NCBI GenBank assembly: GCA_030540195.1
Contig: JAUNWT010000003.1
Span: 1 to 64,000 of the forward strand
Direction: 5' to 3'
Source of the DNA: Bacillota bacterium
GTDB lineage: Bacteria > Bacillota_I > Bacilli_A > Erysipelotrichales > Coprobacillaceae
Length of the DNA: 64,000 nt
The notes beneath the pieces were generated by a model that saw only the letters and a program-made list of their open reading frames with translations, made no database searches and was not told the DNA's origin. Positions 1-8,190 of the stretch are shown in pieces (position 1 is the stretch's first letter; every line of letters begins with the position of its first letter). The position numbers and the translations under genes were made by a program.

Positions 1-53
1 TCATTGTTCTTTTTCTATTTTTGGCTGTTTATTTTATTTTGTTACAGCCCCTT

Positions 54-815
54 TTATTGCGGTGTATAAAATGAAACAAGAATTTCAATAAAGATGTTAA
101 ATATACTACGATTATCTATACGATGAAAATTCTTATTATTATTTGGATTATATATAGATAGCATAGGAAGTAAAAAATAATAAGTCATACTCTTTTTCAA
201 ATACTCTGAATCATTCATTGTAACCATTGCAGTCCTTATATTATTTTCCTTACAATAGTCAATAATTTCTTTATAACTTGTAATCGAACCACTTACCGAA
301 AAGAAAATCAATAAATCATCTTTTGATAAACAGTTTTCCAAATACTTAAGTTGTACTGAATCCATAATTGTACTTGCCCAAAGCCCTGTCGAAAACAAAA
401 AGTAAGTCAGTTGTTGTGCAGGAAGAGAACTATTTCCCATACCAATTGTAAATATTCGCGAATTTGGAAATTCAGATATAAAATCAATGATTTGTTTTTC
501 ATCAATATATGAATACATCTTATCAAGATTCGATTTATAAGATTCAATAATATGTGTAACATTCGAACTACTATGTGGTTTTTTATCTTCTTTGATACAA
601 TCTTTTAAAGCATAACGAAATTCACTGTATCCTTTGTATTCCATACGTTTAGCTACTCTTAATAGTGAAGATGTTGAAACATCATAAATCTTTGCTGCTT
701 CAGCAATAGGATTATCAATAACTGTTTGTGGATCTTCTATAATAAGATTACATGTTTTTCTTTCTGCTGCAGAAAATTGATCATAATAAACAGATATACG
801 TTCAATAGGGTTCAT
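54..815 (-). CDS. MurR/RpiR family transcriptional regulator (HTH_6 + SIS)
   Basis: The protein has 253 aa. The N-terminal ~75 residues form an RpiR-type helix-turn-helix, with a recognition stretch around IYDVSTSSLLRVAKRMEY. Residues ~105-240 form a SIS sugar-phosphate-binding fold, with FTIGMGNSS and IFFSVSGS loops that typically hold the ligand phosphate. Members of this family sense phosphosugars and repress or activate sugar or amino-sugar catabolism. The start is set by an AGGAGGG ribosome site a few bases before the ATG. An inverted repeat at 834-861 lies over the likely promoter and suggests autoregulation. No sugar catabolic gene is visible next to it inside the window, so the ligand cannot be named. 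Confidence 0.88.
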   Translation of the reverse strand: MNPIERISVYYDQFSAAERKTCNLIIEDPQTVIDNPIAEAAKIYDVSTSSLLRVAKRMEYKGYSEFRYALKDCIKEDKKPHSSSNVTHIIESYKSNLDKMYSYIDEKQIIDFISEFPNSRIFTIGMGNSSLPAQQLTYFLFSTGLWASTIMDSVQLKYLENCLSKDDLLIFFSVSGSITSYKEIIDYCKENNIRTAMVTMNDSEYLKKSMTYYFLLPMLSIYNPNNNKNFHRIDNRSIFNIFIEILVSFYTPQ

Positions 816-833
816 AGACGCCCTCCTTTTTTT

Positions 834-861
834 ATTTCATGTCTTAATTATACCATGAAAT
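834..861 (-). promoter_or_regulatory. Inverted repeat around TATAAT upstream of the rpiR-type gene
   Basis: ATTTCATG and CATGAAAT form a perfect 8-bp inverted repeat separated by 12 bp. On the minus strand the spacer contains TATAAT, a consensus -10 hexamer. A symmetric site over the -10 of a regulator gene is the classic place for an autoregulatory operator. No strong -35 is visible. The operator role is inferred. Confidence 0.5.
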
Positions 862-886
862 AAATTTCAAAGTAAAAAAAGCTATA

Positions 887-914
887 CAAAAAAGATGATA
901 TTTCTATCATCTCT
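887..914 (-). terminator. Intrinsic terminator after the LysR gene
   Basis: AGATGATA, loop GAAA, TATCATCT, then a T run on the minus strand. The hairpin overlaps the 3' end of the LysR coding sequence. The A-rich side on the other end could also make it work in the opposite direction. Confidence 0.8.
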
Positions 915-1779
915 TAAAGTATTCTTTTGCATATTTAATAAAAGCCGTCGTTGCTGGTGAAAAGAATTGTTCCTTTTTCCAAGCAAGTGCCGTTTGTTGA
1001 TGAAGTGATGGCTTTAATGGAATAAAACATAAATCTTTATAATCATAATTTAGCTTGATTCCTAAAACAACACCTACATTACTTTGTGCAAAGAGCGCTT
1101 CATTATAAATAAGATTTCCTCTTGCGACGATATTCATTTGATTTTGAAATTTTCCAAACCAATGATTAAGAATTGTTTCTTGATAATCGCCAATAGATGT
1201 AACAATTGGAAGATCTATTAAATCTTGTGGTTCAATAAATTCTTTACAGGCAAGACGACTGTCTTTTTTCACCAAAACACCCCATGTTTCTTTTAAAGGC
1301 ATTTCAACACTTTCAAATTTAGAAAGATCAATAGGACAAGACATTAAACCTAAATCAATAAGTCCTCTTTCAATATTATCTTTAATATTATTGGTATTAC
1401 CACTATAGAGTTCATATTTAATATGAGGATGTTCTTTTCTAAAAGCAGCAATACAATCAGTTAAATATTTCGTTGCTTGAAATTCACCACAGCCAATAGA
1501 AATTGTGCCTTCAAGATGTTCATCTTTATACAAGAAATCTTGTTTGGTTTTATTAGCTAAAGACAGAATTTCTTGTGCTCTTCTTTTTAAAATCATCCCA
1601 TCTTCACTTAAAACAATTTTATGATTATTTCTTTCAAATAAAGTCACACCTAGTTCGTCTTCTAATTGAGCTATTTGTCTTGATAAAGTTGGTTGGGTAA
1701 TATGTAATTGCTTCGCTGCTTTTGTAAAATTTTCTTCACGAGCAATCACTAAAAAATATTTTAATACTCTTAACTCCAT
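907..1779 (-). CDS. LysR-family transcriptional regulator
   Basis: The protein has 290 aa, the usual length of the family. The N-terminal winged HTH is unmistakable: residues 1-60 carry the FTKAAKQLHITQPTLSRQI helix pair followed by LGVTLFERN. Residues ~90-290 form the LysR substrate-binding fold that senses a small-molecule co-inducer. It is the last gene of a probable operon in which the MBL hydrolase (2234-3040) and the UPF0303 protein (1805-2221) come first, with gaps of 12 and 25 bp. LysR regulators often control adjacent genes, so these two are the obvious targets. The ribosome site (AGAAGTG) is weak. The ligand is unknown. Confidence 0.92.
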   Translation of the reverse strand: MELRVLKYFLVIAREENFTKAAKQLHITQPTLSRQIAQLEDELGVTLFERNNHKIVLSEDGMILKRRAQEILSLANKTKQDFLYKDEHLEGTISIGCGEFQATKYLTDCIAAFRKEHPHIKYELYSGNTNNIKDNIERGLIDLGLMSCPIDLSKFESVEMPLKETWGVLVKKDSRLACKEFIEPQDLIDLPIVTSIGDYQETILNHWFGKFQNQMNIVARGNLIYNEALFAQSNVGVVLGIKLNYDYKDLCFIPLKPSLHQQTALAWKKEQFFSPATTAFIKYAKEYFKR

Positions 1780-1804
1780 AATTATTCACTTCTATCATTA
1801 ATAA

Positions 1805-2221
1805 TTATTTTGTTTGTAAGTATTCATTAACTGATTCTTCTACTAACTTGGCATCATCTTCGTGAGCCATTCCTGAAACACATACAATACAAATGATTTT
1901 TCCATCTTTATATAGAGGATAACCTCCACCATATAAAGCAACTGTTGGATCATCTTTTAATTCAGAAAACTTTCCTTCATTTGTTGCATAGAATGCTTCA
2001 ATAGAAGACATTCCTGTCTTTTTAACGGCATTGACTTTACGTTCTAACCAGGGAATATTTCCTGCATCTCTGCCTTGCATAATATATTGAAAAATCACAA
2101 GATCATCCATATAGATTCTAATCGCAATCGGTTCCTTATGCTTGTCATGTTTTTCAACAATTAAACATCCAAGTTTAAAACAATCATCATAATTAAAATC
2201 TTTTACTTCGCTGTATTTCAT
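1805..2221 (-). CDS. UPF0303 / GlcG-HbpS-like (haem-degrading domain) protein
   Basis: The protein has 138 aa and matches the pattern of the UPF0303 family, which is grouped in databases with the GlcG/HbpS 'haem-degrading' fold. It has a hydrophobic N-terminal helix ending in a VAIRI-like strand (here PIAIRIYMDD), a central W-LERK-NAV helix, a GGGYPLY turn and a C-terminal VSGMAHEDDAKLVEES helix. The name 'haem-degrading' comes from a distant homologue, and no haem ligand can be deduced here. It sits between the MBL hydrolase and the LysR gene with very short gaps, so it is probably co-transcribed and acts on the same metabolite. The biochemical role is unknown. Confidence 0.75.
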   Translation of the reverse strand: MKYSEVKDFNYDDCFKLGCLIVEKHDKHKEPIAIRIYMDDLVIFQYIMQGRDAGNIPWLERKVNAVKKTGMSSIEAFYATNEGKFSELKDDPTVALYGGGYPLYKDGKIICIVCVSGMAHEDDAKLVEESVNEYLQTK

Positions 2222-2233
2222 GATTTCTACCTC

Positions 2234-3040
2234 TTAATCAACAACGTATTCTTCACCAGGTGCTAAAATAACAACTCTTTCTGGATTAACGACATTGTCT
2301 AAAATATCTTGAGGATTTCCGTTAAAAGCACTTGCTTCAGGTGCATCAACACTTCCCCAATGAATTAAAACAAGTTTGGTATTTGGATAGGTATTGGCAA
2401 GTTTATAGGCATTTTCTAAGCCAATATGCACAGGATTATCCGCAAAGTCAAAGAACATCACATCTGGTGGATCCATATGTAATTGACAATCCATCAATTT
2501 AGAATCTCCTACATACCAAATTTTCTTTGTTGGTGTTTTTACATAGAAACCACAATATTCACGATCTTCCCATACTCGATAATTATATTTAGCGACTTGA
2601 TTTTGCCAAGCATGATCGGCTGGTGTAAGTTCAACATCAATATCATTGATTTGAATATGATCGCCAATATCATGTCCAATTCCATCTACACCACATTCTT
2701 CTTTCATTAAAGAAGCAACATAATAAGAAGTATGATATTCTTTACAAACATCTTTTAAATCTCTACACGTTGGTCTTGAATAATGATCATTATCTACATG
2801 AGATACTAAAATAGCATCAACATGAGGTACATCTTTTACATCAATTGGCATATCAATCAATAAAGGCATATCAAATCCTTCTAAAAGAGGATCAATCATA
2901 ATCACTGTTCCATGGTCATTGATCATGGCTCCTCCGCCACCTAACCAATAAACACGTGTGTTTCCTTGATCTTCAAAATCTTTTTTTGTCATTTTTACTG
3001 TTTTTGGTGCAACTGCTTGTCCTTTTTCATTTTTAAACAT
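2234..3040 (-). CDS. MBL-fold metal-dependent hydrolase, UlaG-like
   Basis: The protein has 268 aa from the start chosen here. A longer frame opens at 3061, but AAAGG lies 9 bases before the internal ATG at 3040 and overlaps the earlier ATGs. The N-terminal YWLGGGGAMI strand, IDPLLE and the SHVDNDHYS metal loop place it in the metallo-beta-lactamase superfamily, closest in layout to UlaG-type lactonases. In the metal loop the usual HxHxDH reads HxDxDH, so the second histidine is an aspartate. Later metal ligands are suggested by DHAWQNQ, VGDSKL and LIHWGS. It leads a unit with the UPF0303 and LysR genes. The substrate is unknown; a phospho-lactone or similar ester is only an inference from UlaG. 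Confidence 0.82.
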   Translation of the reverse strand: MFKNEKGQAVAPKTVKMTKKDFEDQGNTRVYWLGGGGAMINDHGTVIMIDPLLEGFDMPLLIDMPIDVKDVPHVDAILVSHVDNDHYSRPTCRDLKDVCKEYHTSYYVASLMKEECGVDGIGHDIGDHIQINDIDVELTPADHAWQNQVAKYNYRVWEDREYCGFYVKTPTKKIWYVGDSKLMDCQLHMDPPDVMFFDFADNPVHIGLENAYKLANTYPNTKLVLIHWGSVDAPEASAFNGNPQDILDNVVNPERVVILAPGEEYVVD

Positions 3041-3157
3041 AGTATTCATCCTTTCTTTCATCTAATTCTATTATATAAAATGAAAGGTCAACAACAAATG
3101 CATAATCCTCTTTTTCTATCCATATATTGACAATTCACTTTATTTGTCTATTTATAT

Positions 3158-3192
3158 AAAAAATACCTATTAAAAATTTCTTTAATAGGTAA
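3158..3192 (-). terminator. Intrinsic terminator after the PNPOx-like gene
   Basis: On the minus strand TACCTATTAAA, a short loop, TTTTTAATAGGTA and then TTTTTT. It separates the PNPOx gene from the MBL-UPF0303-LysR unit. Confidence 0.85.
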
Positions 3193-3199
3193 CTTATGA

Positions 3200-3592
3200 T
3201 TAAAACTTAATAACTTCTGGTTCATGAGTAAATGATGAAAAGATAGCTGTTGCTTCTTGAAAATAGAAAACTTCCGTATTTCCATCATCTGCTTTATACA
3301 TCTTTTGTAAACTTGGATAAGCATCTAGCATAGATTGTCTTGCTTCATTACGGTCATCTTCAATTAATTTTCCACTTACACGTAACCATTCTCCATTTTT
3401 AAAAGCACAAATTTCTGCTTTAGGATTTTGATGTAATTGTTTTGAAACATCTTTGACCTTACCTGTTTGAATATAAAGTTTTCCTTCAAAAACATGTGCA
3501 GTTCCAAAAGGTCTTACTCTTGGTTGATCACCTTCTACTGTCGCTAAATAATATGTTTCTGCATCTTTTAAGAATTTTAATACTTTATCCAT
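3200..3592 (-). CDS. Pyridoxamine 5'-phosphate oxidase-like flavoprotein
   Basis: The protein has 130 aa and consists of a single split-barrel FMN-binding domain. Typical marks are YYLATVEGDQPRVRPFG at residues ~14-30, KLYIQTGKVKDVSKQL and the ICAFKNGEWLRVSGK strand pair. Small stand-alone members of this family bind FMN or F420 and reduce unidentified substrates; they are not the vitamin B6 enzyme PdxH. A GGAGGATC ribosome site precedes the ATG. Terminators bracket it, so it is probably monocistronic. Its substrate is unknown. Confidence 0.85.
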   Translation of the reverse strand: MDKVLKFLKDAETYYLATVEGDQPRVRPFGTAHVFEGKLYIQTGKVKDVSKQLHQNPKAEICAFKNGEWLRVSGKLIEDDRNEARQSMLDAYPSLQKMYKADDGNTEVFYFQEATAIFSSFTHEPEVIKF

Positions 3593-3636
3593 AATGATCC
3601 TCCTTTATTTACTTTATTTTATCACTTCATAAAGAA

Positions 3637-3658
3637 AAGGACAAAAAATTTGTCCTTA
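3637..3658 (-). terminator. Hairpin terminator after the Gfo/Idh/MocA gene
   Basis: AAGGACAAA, loop TTT, TTTGTCCTT, then TTCTTT on the minus strand, overlapping the stop codon. Confidence 0.75.
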
Positions 3659-4639
3659 CCATTTTTCTCCTGGATATTGCATTTTCCATTCTTTGCGAAG
3701 TTGACTCATAATATCCATAACATCTTTTGTATACTCTAAATTTAAATGTGAATCATCATGATTTCTAACAGCTTCTTCCATATCACACATTTCATAATAA
3801 AGAGCATTTTCTGTATTTCCATTTTCAATAATTGTTTGTTTTCCTGTTACAGCATCCACAATCGTTGCTTTTTGTCCACGAGGAAATTCATAAACTTCAA
3901 TATACCCTTTTTCTAAAGAAATCATAATTCTTTTAGGTTGTTTTGAATGCATTGATAAAGCAATTGTTGCCATTTGTTGATCTTCATTCTTTAATAAAAT
4001 CGTTGCTTGTTCATCAGAACCTGTAGGTGCAAACTTCACTTGGCTTACAATTTCATTTGGCTTCTTTGACATAAAGCTACGTACTGCCGAAAGAGCATAA
4101 ACCCCAATATCTAATAAAGCACCCCCTGCAAGATTCATATTAAAGAAACGATTATTCATATCATATTCTTTAAAACTTCCAAAGTTTACTGTCATGATTT
4201 GCATTTTACCAAGTTTTCCACTTTGAACAATATTCCATAATTCTTTATAGATAGGCATATGCCAAATGGTCATCGCTTCTGCAAGAATTAGATTCTTTTC
4301 TTTAGCAAGTGCCATCATTTCATCTAATTCACGACTATTTAAAGTAATTGATTTTTCTACAAATAAATGTTTTCCATGTTCCAAAGCCTTTTTCATAAAT
4401 TGATAATGCGTATTATGTGGTGTTGTTAAATAAATAATATCAACATTTTCATCATCAAACACTTCATCAATTTCATCATAGACTTTTTTAACTCCATACT
4501 TTTTAGCAAAATCAATAGCCTTTGTATGTGTTCTATTAGCGACTCCATAAAGTGTTTTATCCATCTTTTGTAAAGCTTGTGCCATTTCATTAGCAATCAC
4601 ACCTGTTCCAATGACTGCCCAGTTCAATTCTTTTTCCAT
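3656..4639 (-). CDS. Gfo/Idh/MocA family NAD(P)-dependent oxidoreductase
   Basis: The protein has 327 aa. It has an N-terminal Rossmann fold with the AVIGTGVIANEMAQAL nucleotide loop at residues ~8-23, then the family motif FVEKSITLN (the EKP-like lysine strand) near residue 95. The C-terminal alpha/beta domain contains GGALLDIGVYALS, whose D..H/Y residues usually line the active site. Homologues oxidise or reduce sugars, inositols or trans-dihydrodiols. The gene has its own AAGGGGGAT-type ribosome site and is probably transcribed alone. The substrate cannot be predicted from this sequence. Confidence 0.88.
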   Translation of the reverse strand: MEKELNWAVIGTGVIANEMAQALQKMDKTLYGVANRTHTKAIDFAKKYGVKKVYDEIDEVFDDENVDIIYLTTPHNTHYQFMKKALEHGKHLFVEKSITLNSRELDEMMALAKEKNLILAEAMTIWHMPIYKELWNIVQSGKLGKMQIMTVNFGSFKEYDMNNRFFNMNLAGGALLDIGVYALSAVRSFMSKKPNEIVSQVKFAPTGSDEQATILLKNEDQQMATIALSMHSKQPKRIMISLEKGYIEVYEFPRGQKATIVDAVTGKQTIIENGNTENALYYEMCDMEEAVRNHDDSHLNLEYTKDVMDIMSQLRKEWKMQYPGEKW

Positions 4640-4808
4640 ACAAATCCCCCTTGTGTGACTTATTCTAACATATTTATAAATAATTAAAATTGATAAATGT
4701 CATATATTTCCTATTCTCATTACAGAACAAAAACTTTCAAATAGCATTTGTGTTCTGATATCAAAACACAAATATAAATATTAGGATTTTTATTCTAATA
4801 CTAGAACA
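4640..4808. other. Intergenic region with an imperfect hairpin
   Basis: The 169-bp gap between the TetR and Gfo/Idh genes contains CAGAACA and TGTTCTG as a separated inverted repeat (about 4724-4758). A weaker ATTAG/CTAAT pair lies just after the TetR stop and could serve as a poor terminator. No small gene is apparent. Confidence 0.4.
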
Positions 4809-5378
4809 TCAAAATACAACGTCAAACATTTGTTTTAACACTTTCTTTTCATCATAACAACCCTTTCTGCATGCCCAATCTAAGCCAATGCCTACAACAA
4901 TAGCTTGATACGTTTGATAGAGTTCCATCGGTTCTTTATCATTTCTAATTTCATTACATTCTTGTCCTTTTTCAATTAAAGACAATTGTAACTTAGAATA
5001 TCTATTTGCATAGTATCCAAAACTATCTTTTGTCAAAGGTGAAAGCTGTTGTAAATTATTTTTTATATCAACTTGATAGTATGCATATAAAACCTGTGGT
5101 GTTAAAGCAATAATGTTATCAAAAGCATAATCAAATAACATCCAAAGTTGCTCTCTAGGGGAAGAACTTTTTAAGATTTCAGGTAAGATATCATAATAAT
5201 CGGTAAATATTTGTTCAATATATTCATAAATAACTTCTCCTTTATTTTGAAAATAATAATAAAATGTTCCTTTTGTAATTCCTGCCTTTTCACATATTTT
5301 AGGAATCGATACTTGATTGTATCCCATTTCTTTAAACAACACTATTGCTGAATTGACAATTTTTTCCTTCGTGTCCAT
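4809..5378 (-). CDS. TetR-family transcriptional regulator
   Basis: The protein has 189 aa. The N-terminal HTH (residues ~5-50) reads SAIVLFKEMGYNQVSIPKICEKAGITKGTFYYYF in outline, the standard TetR signature. The C-terminal ~130 residues form the ligand-binding helical domain. It is divergent from the ene-reductase at 5498, and the 119-bp intergenic region carries a palindrome at 5440-5455. That arrangement strongly suggests that this protein represses the reductase until an inducer arrives. The inducer, possibly the reductase substrate, is unknown. Confidence 0.92.
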   Translation of the reverse strand: MDTKEKIVNSAIVLFKEMGYNQVSIPKICEKAGITKGTFYYYFQNKGEVIYEYIEQIFTDYYDILPEILKSSSPREQLWMLFDYAFDNIIALTPQVLYAYYQVDIKNNLQQLSPLTKDSFGYYANRYSKLQLSLIEKGQECNEIRNDKEPMELYQTYQAIVVGIGLDWACRKGCYDEKKVLKQMFDVVF

Positions 5379-5439
5379 CTTTTTTATACTCCAGTCTAAA
5401 AATAATTATATTATCGTACTAAGTGTACAATAACATAAC

Positions 5440-5455
5440 TTGAAAGAGCTTTCAA
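5440..5455. promoter_or_regulatory. Palindrome in the tetR/ene-reductase divergent promoter region
   Basis: TTGAAAG and CTTTCAA form a perfect 7-bp inverted repeat with a 2-bp centre, 43 bp before the reductase ATG. A second, shorter repeat (GTAC-N5-GTAC) lies at about 5417-5429. Either could be the TetR operator. The assignment is inferred from position only. Confidence 0.45.
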
Positions 5456-5497
5456 TTCCTTGCTAAAATTTTAATATCAAAAGGAGGAAAAAAGAAA

Positions 5498-7507
5498 ATG
5501 GCTTATGATGCTTTATTTCAACCAATGAAAATTGGTACTATGGAAGTAAAAAATAGAATTAAAATGGCCGCTATGGGAATCCATGATGCTGAATTAACAA
5601 ATCCTGATGGAAGTTATACTAAGCGTGGTATTCAATATTTTATTGAAAGAGCAAAAGGTGGTGTTGGCTTAATCACAACCGGTGCGATGCAAGTACAAAA
5701 TCACTTTGAAGCAGATGCTCATGCAACAACCATTTCAAATGCCGGGCAAGGTTATGTTGATGGAATGAAAAAACTTACGTCTGGTGTTCATCAATATGGT
5801 GCAAAAATTATTACTCAATTAACAGCTGGAACAGGACGACAAAATCCTATTTGGTTATCTGATGCAAGTGATCCAATTGGACCAAGTGATGGTTTACCAA
5901 ACGTTTGGAAACCTTCTATTAAACATCGTGCCCTCACACCAGAAGAAATTAGAAAATATTACATAGAAGGATTTAAAAAGGGAGCTGTTGTCGCTAAAGA
6001 AGCTGGTTTTGATGGAATTGAAATTCATGCCGTTCATGAAGGATATTTATTAGATCAATTTGCGACTGCTGCTATGAACTGGCGTGATGATGAATTTGGT
6101 GGTAGTGTTGAAAATCGTTTACGTTTTTGTAAAGAAATCATTGATGCTATTCACGAATCATGTGGTGAAGATTATCCTGTACTTATGAGATACTCTGTTG
6201 TTTCAAAAATGAAAAATTGGAATGATGGTGCTTTACCAGGTGAAGATTATCAAGAATTTGGTAGAGATTATCAAGAAAGTATTGAAATTGCACAATATTT
6301 AGAAAAAATTGGTTACGCTGCTTTAGATGTCGATAATGGAACTTATGATTCTTGGTATTGGCCTCATCCACCTGTTTATATGCCTGAATATTGTAACTTA
6401 AAAGATGTTACATTCTTGAAAAAACATGTTAATATTCCTGTTTATTGTGCAGGAAAAATGTCTGATCCTGAAGTATGTAATGATGAAATCGCTAAAGGAA
6501 ATATTGACGGTGTTGCTTTAGCACGTATTTTACTTGCTGATCCTGAATGGGCAAATAAAGCACAAGCAAATATCAAAGATGAAATTAAACCATGTATTGG
6601 TTGTCATATTGGATGCTTAGGAAGATTATTCCAAGGTAAAAGAATGGGCTGTGCTATTAATCCAGAATGTGGTTCAGAAATTTGTTATCACTATGAAAAA
6701 TCTGATATTCAAAAACATATCGTCATTGTTGGAGGTGGTATTGCTGGAATGGAAGCAGCTTTAGATGCAACTAAAAAAGGCTACCTTGCAACTATCTATG
6801 AAGCAAGTGATCAATTAGGTGGTGCCTTTATTTCAGCAAGTGCAATGTCTTTTAAAAAAGAAGACAAAAAGCTTATTCAATGGTATATCCATGAATGTCA
6901 AAAAGCTGGTGTTCAATTTGTAATGAATACAAAAGTAACACTTGAACTTATAGATTCATTACAATTTGATGAATTGGTTATTGCTACCGGAGCAAAAGCA
7001 CGTCAATTAAGTAATATCAAAGGACTTGAAAAGGTAAAAGTAATTAATGCTAAAGATGCTTTACTTCATCCAGAAATCGTTGGTGAAAAAGTAACAATTA
7101 TTGGTGGTGGATTAACGGGTATCGAAATGGCTTATGATATGGTACTTTCAGGAAAAAAAGTTGATGTTATAGAAATGAAAGATTCTATTTTAGGCATGGA
7201 TGTTGTATGTGCGGCTAATGGACAAATGTTACAACAAATTATTAAATATTACCATATTCCTGTTCATTTATCCGCAAGTATTGATCATTTTGAAGAAGGA
7301 AAGATTTACTACACGCAAGATAATACACAACATACTATTGAATGTGATACCATTATTTCTTCAATTGGTTATATAAGTGATCATCAACTTTATGATACTT
7401 TAAAAAATAAATATAAAGATCATATTCATCTTATCGGTGATAGCCAACAAGTAAGTAATTTATTAGGTGCTACTTGGTCCGCTGCTGAACTTATTCAAAA
7501 ATTATAA
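5498..7507 (+). CDS. NADH:flavin oxidoreductase, 2-enoate reductase / BaiCD-FldZ type
   Basis: The protein has 669 aa with three parts. Residues 1-350 form an old-yellow-enzyme FMN TIM barrel (KNRIKMAAMG, GFDGIEIHAVHEGYLLDQF, NRLRF). A 4Fe-4S site follows at about C366, C369, C373 and C385 in a CxxCxxxC-x11-C spacing. The C-terminal ~280 residues form an FAD/NAD(P) disulfide-reductase-like module with two Rossmann loops (IVGGGIAGMEAA and IIGGGLTGIEMA). This layout matches 2,4-dienoyl-CoA reductase, 2-enoate reductases, FldZ and the bile-acid enzymes BaiCD/BaiH. An AAGGAGG site sets the start. It is a single gene between a divergent TetR regulator and a terminator. The substrate (enoate, bile-acid intermediate, xenobiotic alkene) cannot be resolved by eye. 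Confidence 0.9.
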   Translation: MAYDALFQPMKIGTMEVKNRIKMAAMGIHDAELTNPDGSYTKRGIQYFIERAKGGVGLITTGAMQVQNHFEADAHATTISNAGQGYVDGMKKLTSGVHQYGAKIITQLTAGTGRQNPIWLSDASDPIGPSDGLPNVWKPSIKHRALTPEEIRKYYIEGFKKGAVVAKEAGFDGIEIHAVHEGYLLDQFATAAMNWRDDEFGGSVENRLRFCKEIIDAIHESCGEDYPVLMRYSVVSKMKNWNDGALPGEDYQEFGRDYQESIEIAQYLEKIGYAALDVDNGTYDSWYWPHPPVYMPEYCNLKDVTFLKKHVNIPVYCAGKMSDPEVCNDEIAKGNIDGVALARILLADPEWANKAQANIKDEIKPCIGCHIGCLGRLFQGKRMGCAINPECGSEICYHYEKSDIQKHIVIVGGGIAGMEAALDATKKGYLATIYEASDQLGGAFISASAMSFKKEDKKLIQWYIHECQKAGVQFVMNTKVTLELIDSLQFDELVIATGAKARQLSNIKGLEKVKVINAKDALLHPEIVGEKVTIIGGGLTGIEMAYDMVLSGKKVDVIEMKDSILGMDVVCAANGQMLQQIIKYYHIPVHLSASIDHFEEGKIYYTQDNTQHTIECDTIISSIGYISDHQLYDTLKNKYKDHIHLIGDSQQVSNLLGATWSAAELIQKL

Positions 7508-7510
7508 TTC

Positions 7511-7546
7511 AAAAAAGATTGTAGATACTGCCCTACAATCTTTTTT
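7511..7546 (+). terminator. Strong bidirectional intrinsic terminator
   Basis: AAAAAAGATTGTAG, an 8-base loop, then CTACAATCTTTTTT. The A run before and the T run after the stem allow termination of both the reductase (+) and the small membrane-protein gene (-). Confidence 0.9.
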
Positions 7547-7910
7547 ATATATACAAGAAAATTATTCTTAATCCAAATAAAAATAAAAAAATCCCTAAAA
7601 TTGCATGAGAAATAACATCTTCTTCATCTCCATAAACAATATGTAATCTTTCATCATAATAAAAGAAATCAATATCTCCTATTTCTTTTTTATAATCATG
7701 TCCTTTAGTTTTATATTTTATATTCATTCCTTGATGAATAGATTGATAACAATATATATATGTAATTGCATGAGTGCTAACTGCTGATTTATACACAGCT
7801 GTCAATTCCATAGGAATCGTTTTGAAATTTTCTTTAAAAATGAAGAAATTCGTTCCTTTCAATATATTAAATGCACCTTTTATAATAAATAAAATACTTA
7901 TTATTATCAT
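7545..7910 (-). CDS. Small two-TM membrane protein, function unknown
   Basis: The protein has 121 aa. The longer frame starts at 7931, but AGGAG lies 7 bases before the ATG at 7910, which I take as the start. There are hydrophobic segments at the N-terminus (MIIISILFIIKGAF) and C-terminus (AILGIFLFLFGLRIIFLYI) with a soluble ~80-residue stretch between them. The architecture resembles DUF3592-type membrane proteins, but I do not see a defining motif. No clear operon partner. Confidence 0.6.
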   Translation of the reverse strand: MIIISILFIIKGAFNILKGTNFFIFKENFKTIPMELTAVYKSAVSTHAITYIYCYQSIHQGMNIKYKTKGHDYKKEIGDIDFFYYDERLHIVYGDEEDVISHAILGIFLFLFGLRIIFLYI

Positions 7911-8007
7911 ATTTATTCTCCTAAAAAACAATTTAACTATATAAATATATAATAAAAAAAGAAGTTTAATTACATTTTTAACTTCTACTTAAAAAAAACA
8001 TAATAAT

Positions 8008-8084
8008 TGGCGTCCTCGAGGTGATTCGAACACCCGATCTATCGCTTAGGAGGCGATTGCATTATCCAGCTGTGCTACGAGGAC
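8008..8084 (-). tRNA. tRNA-Arg (anticodon CCU), CCA encoded
   Basis: The minus strand reads a 7-bp acceptor stem, GTCCTCG with CGAGGAC. The anticodon stem ATCGC/GCGAT encloses loop CTCCTAA, which gives anticodon CCT. A TTCGAAT T-loop is present. Discriminator G is followed by genomic CCA. The tRNA decodes AGG. It stands alone rather than in a tRNA cluster. Confidence 0.95.
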
Positions 8085-8190
8085 AAATCCTCTTTTATCC
8101 TATCAAAATTGTGATAAAATTACAATATTGATAATATTGATTGACAATTTCAATTTTTAAATTATTATGTAAAAACGAGGTGTTTTTATT

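Noticed and set aside
1-53. GGCTGT/ACAGCC inverted repeat and an ATG on the minus strand at the window edge
   Set aside because: The stem is only 6 bp with a long loop, there is no T tract on the minus strand, and the possible gene beyond the edge cannot be judged.
5498-7507. Firm assignment as a bile-acid baiCD or baiH gene
   Set aside because: Domain layout fits, but no other bai gene is in the window and substrate-determining residues cannot be judged by eye.
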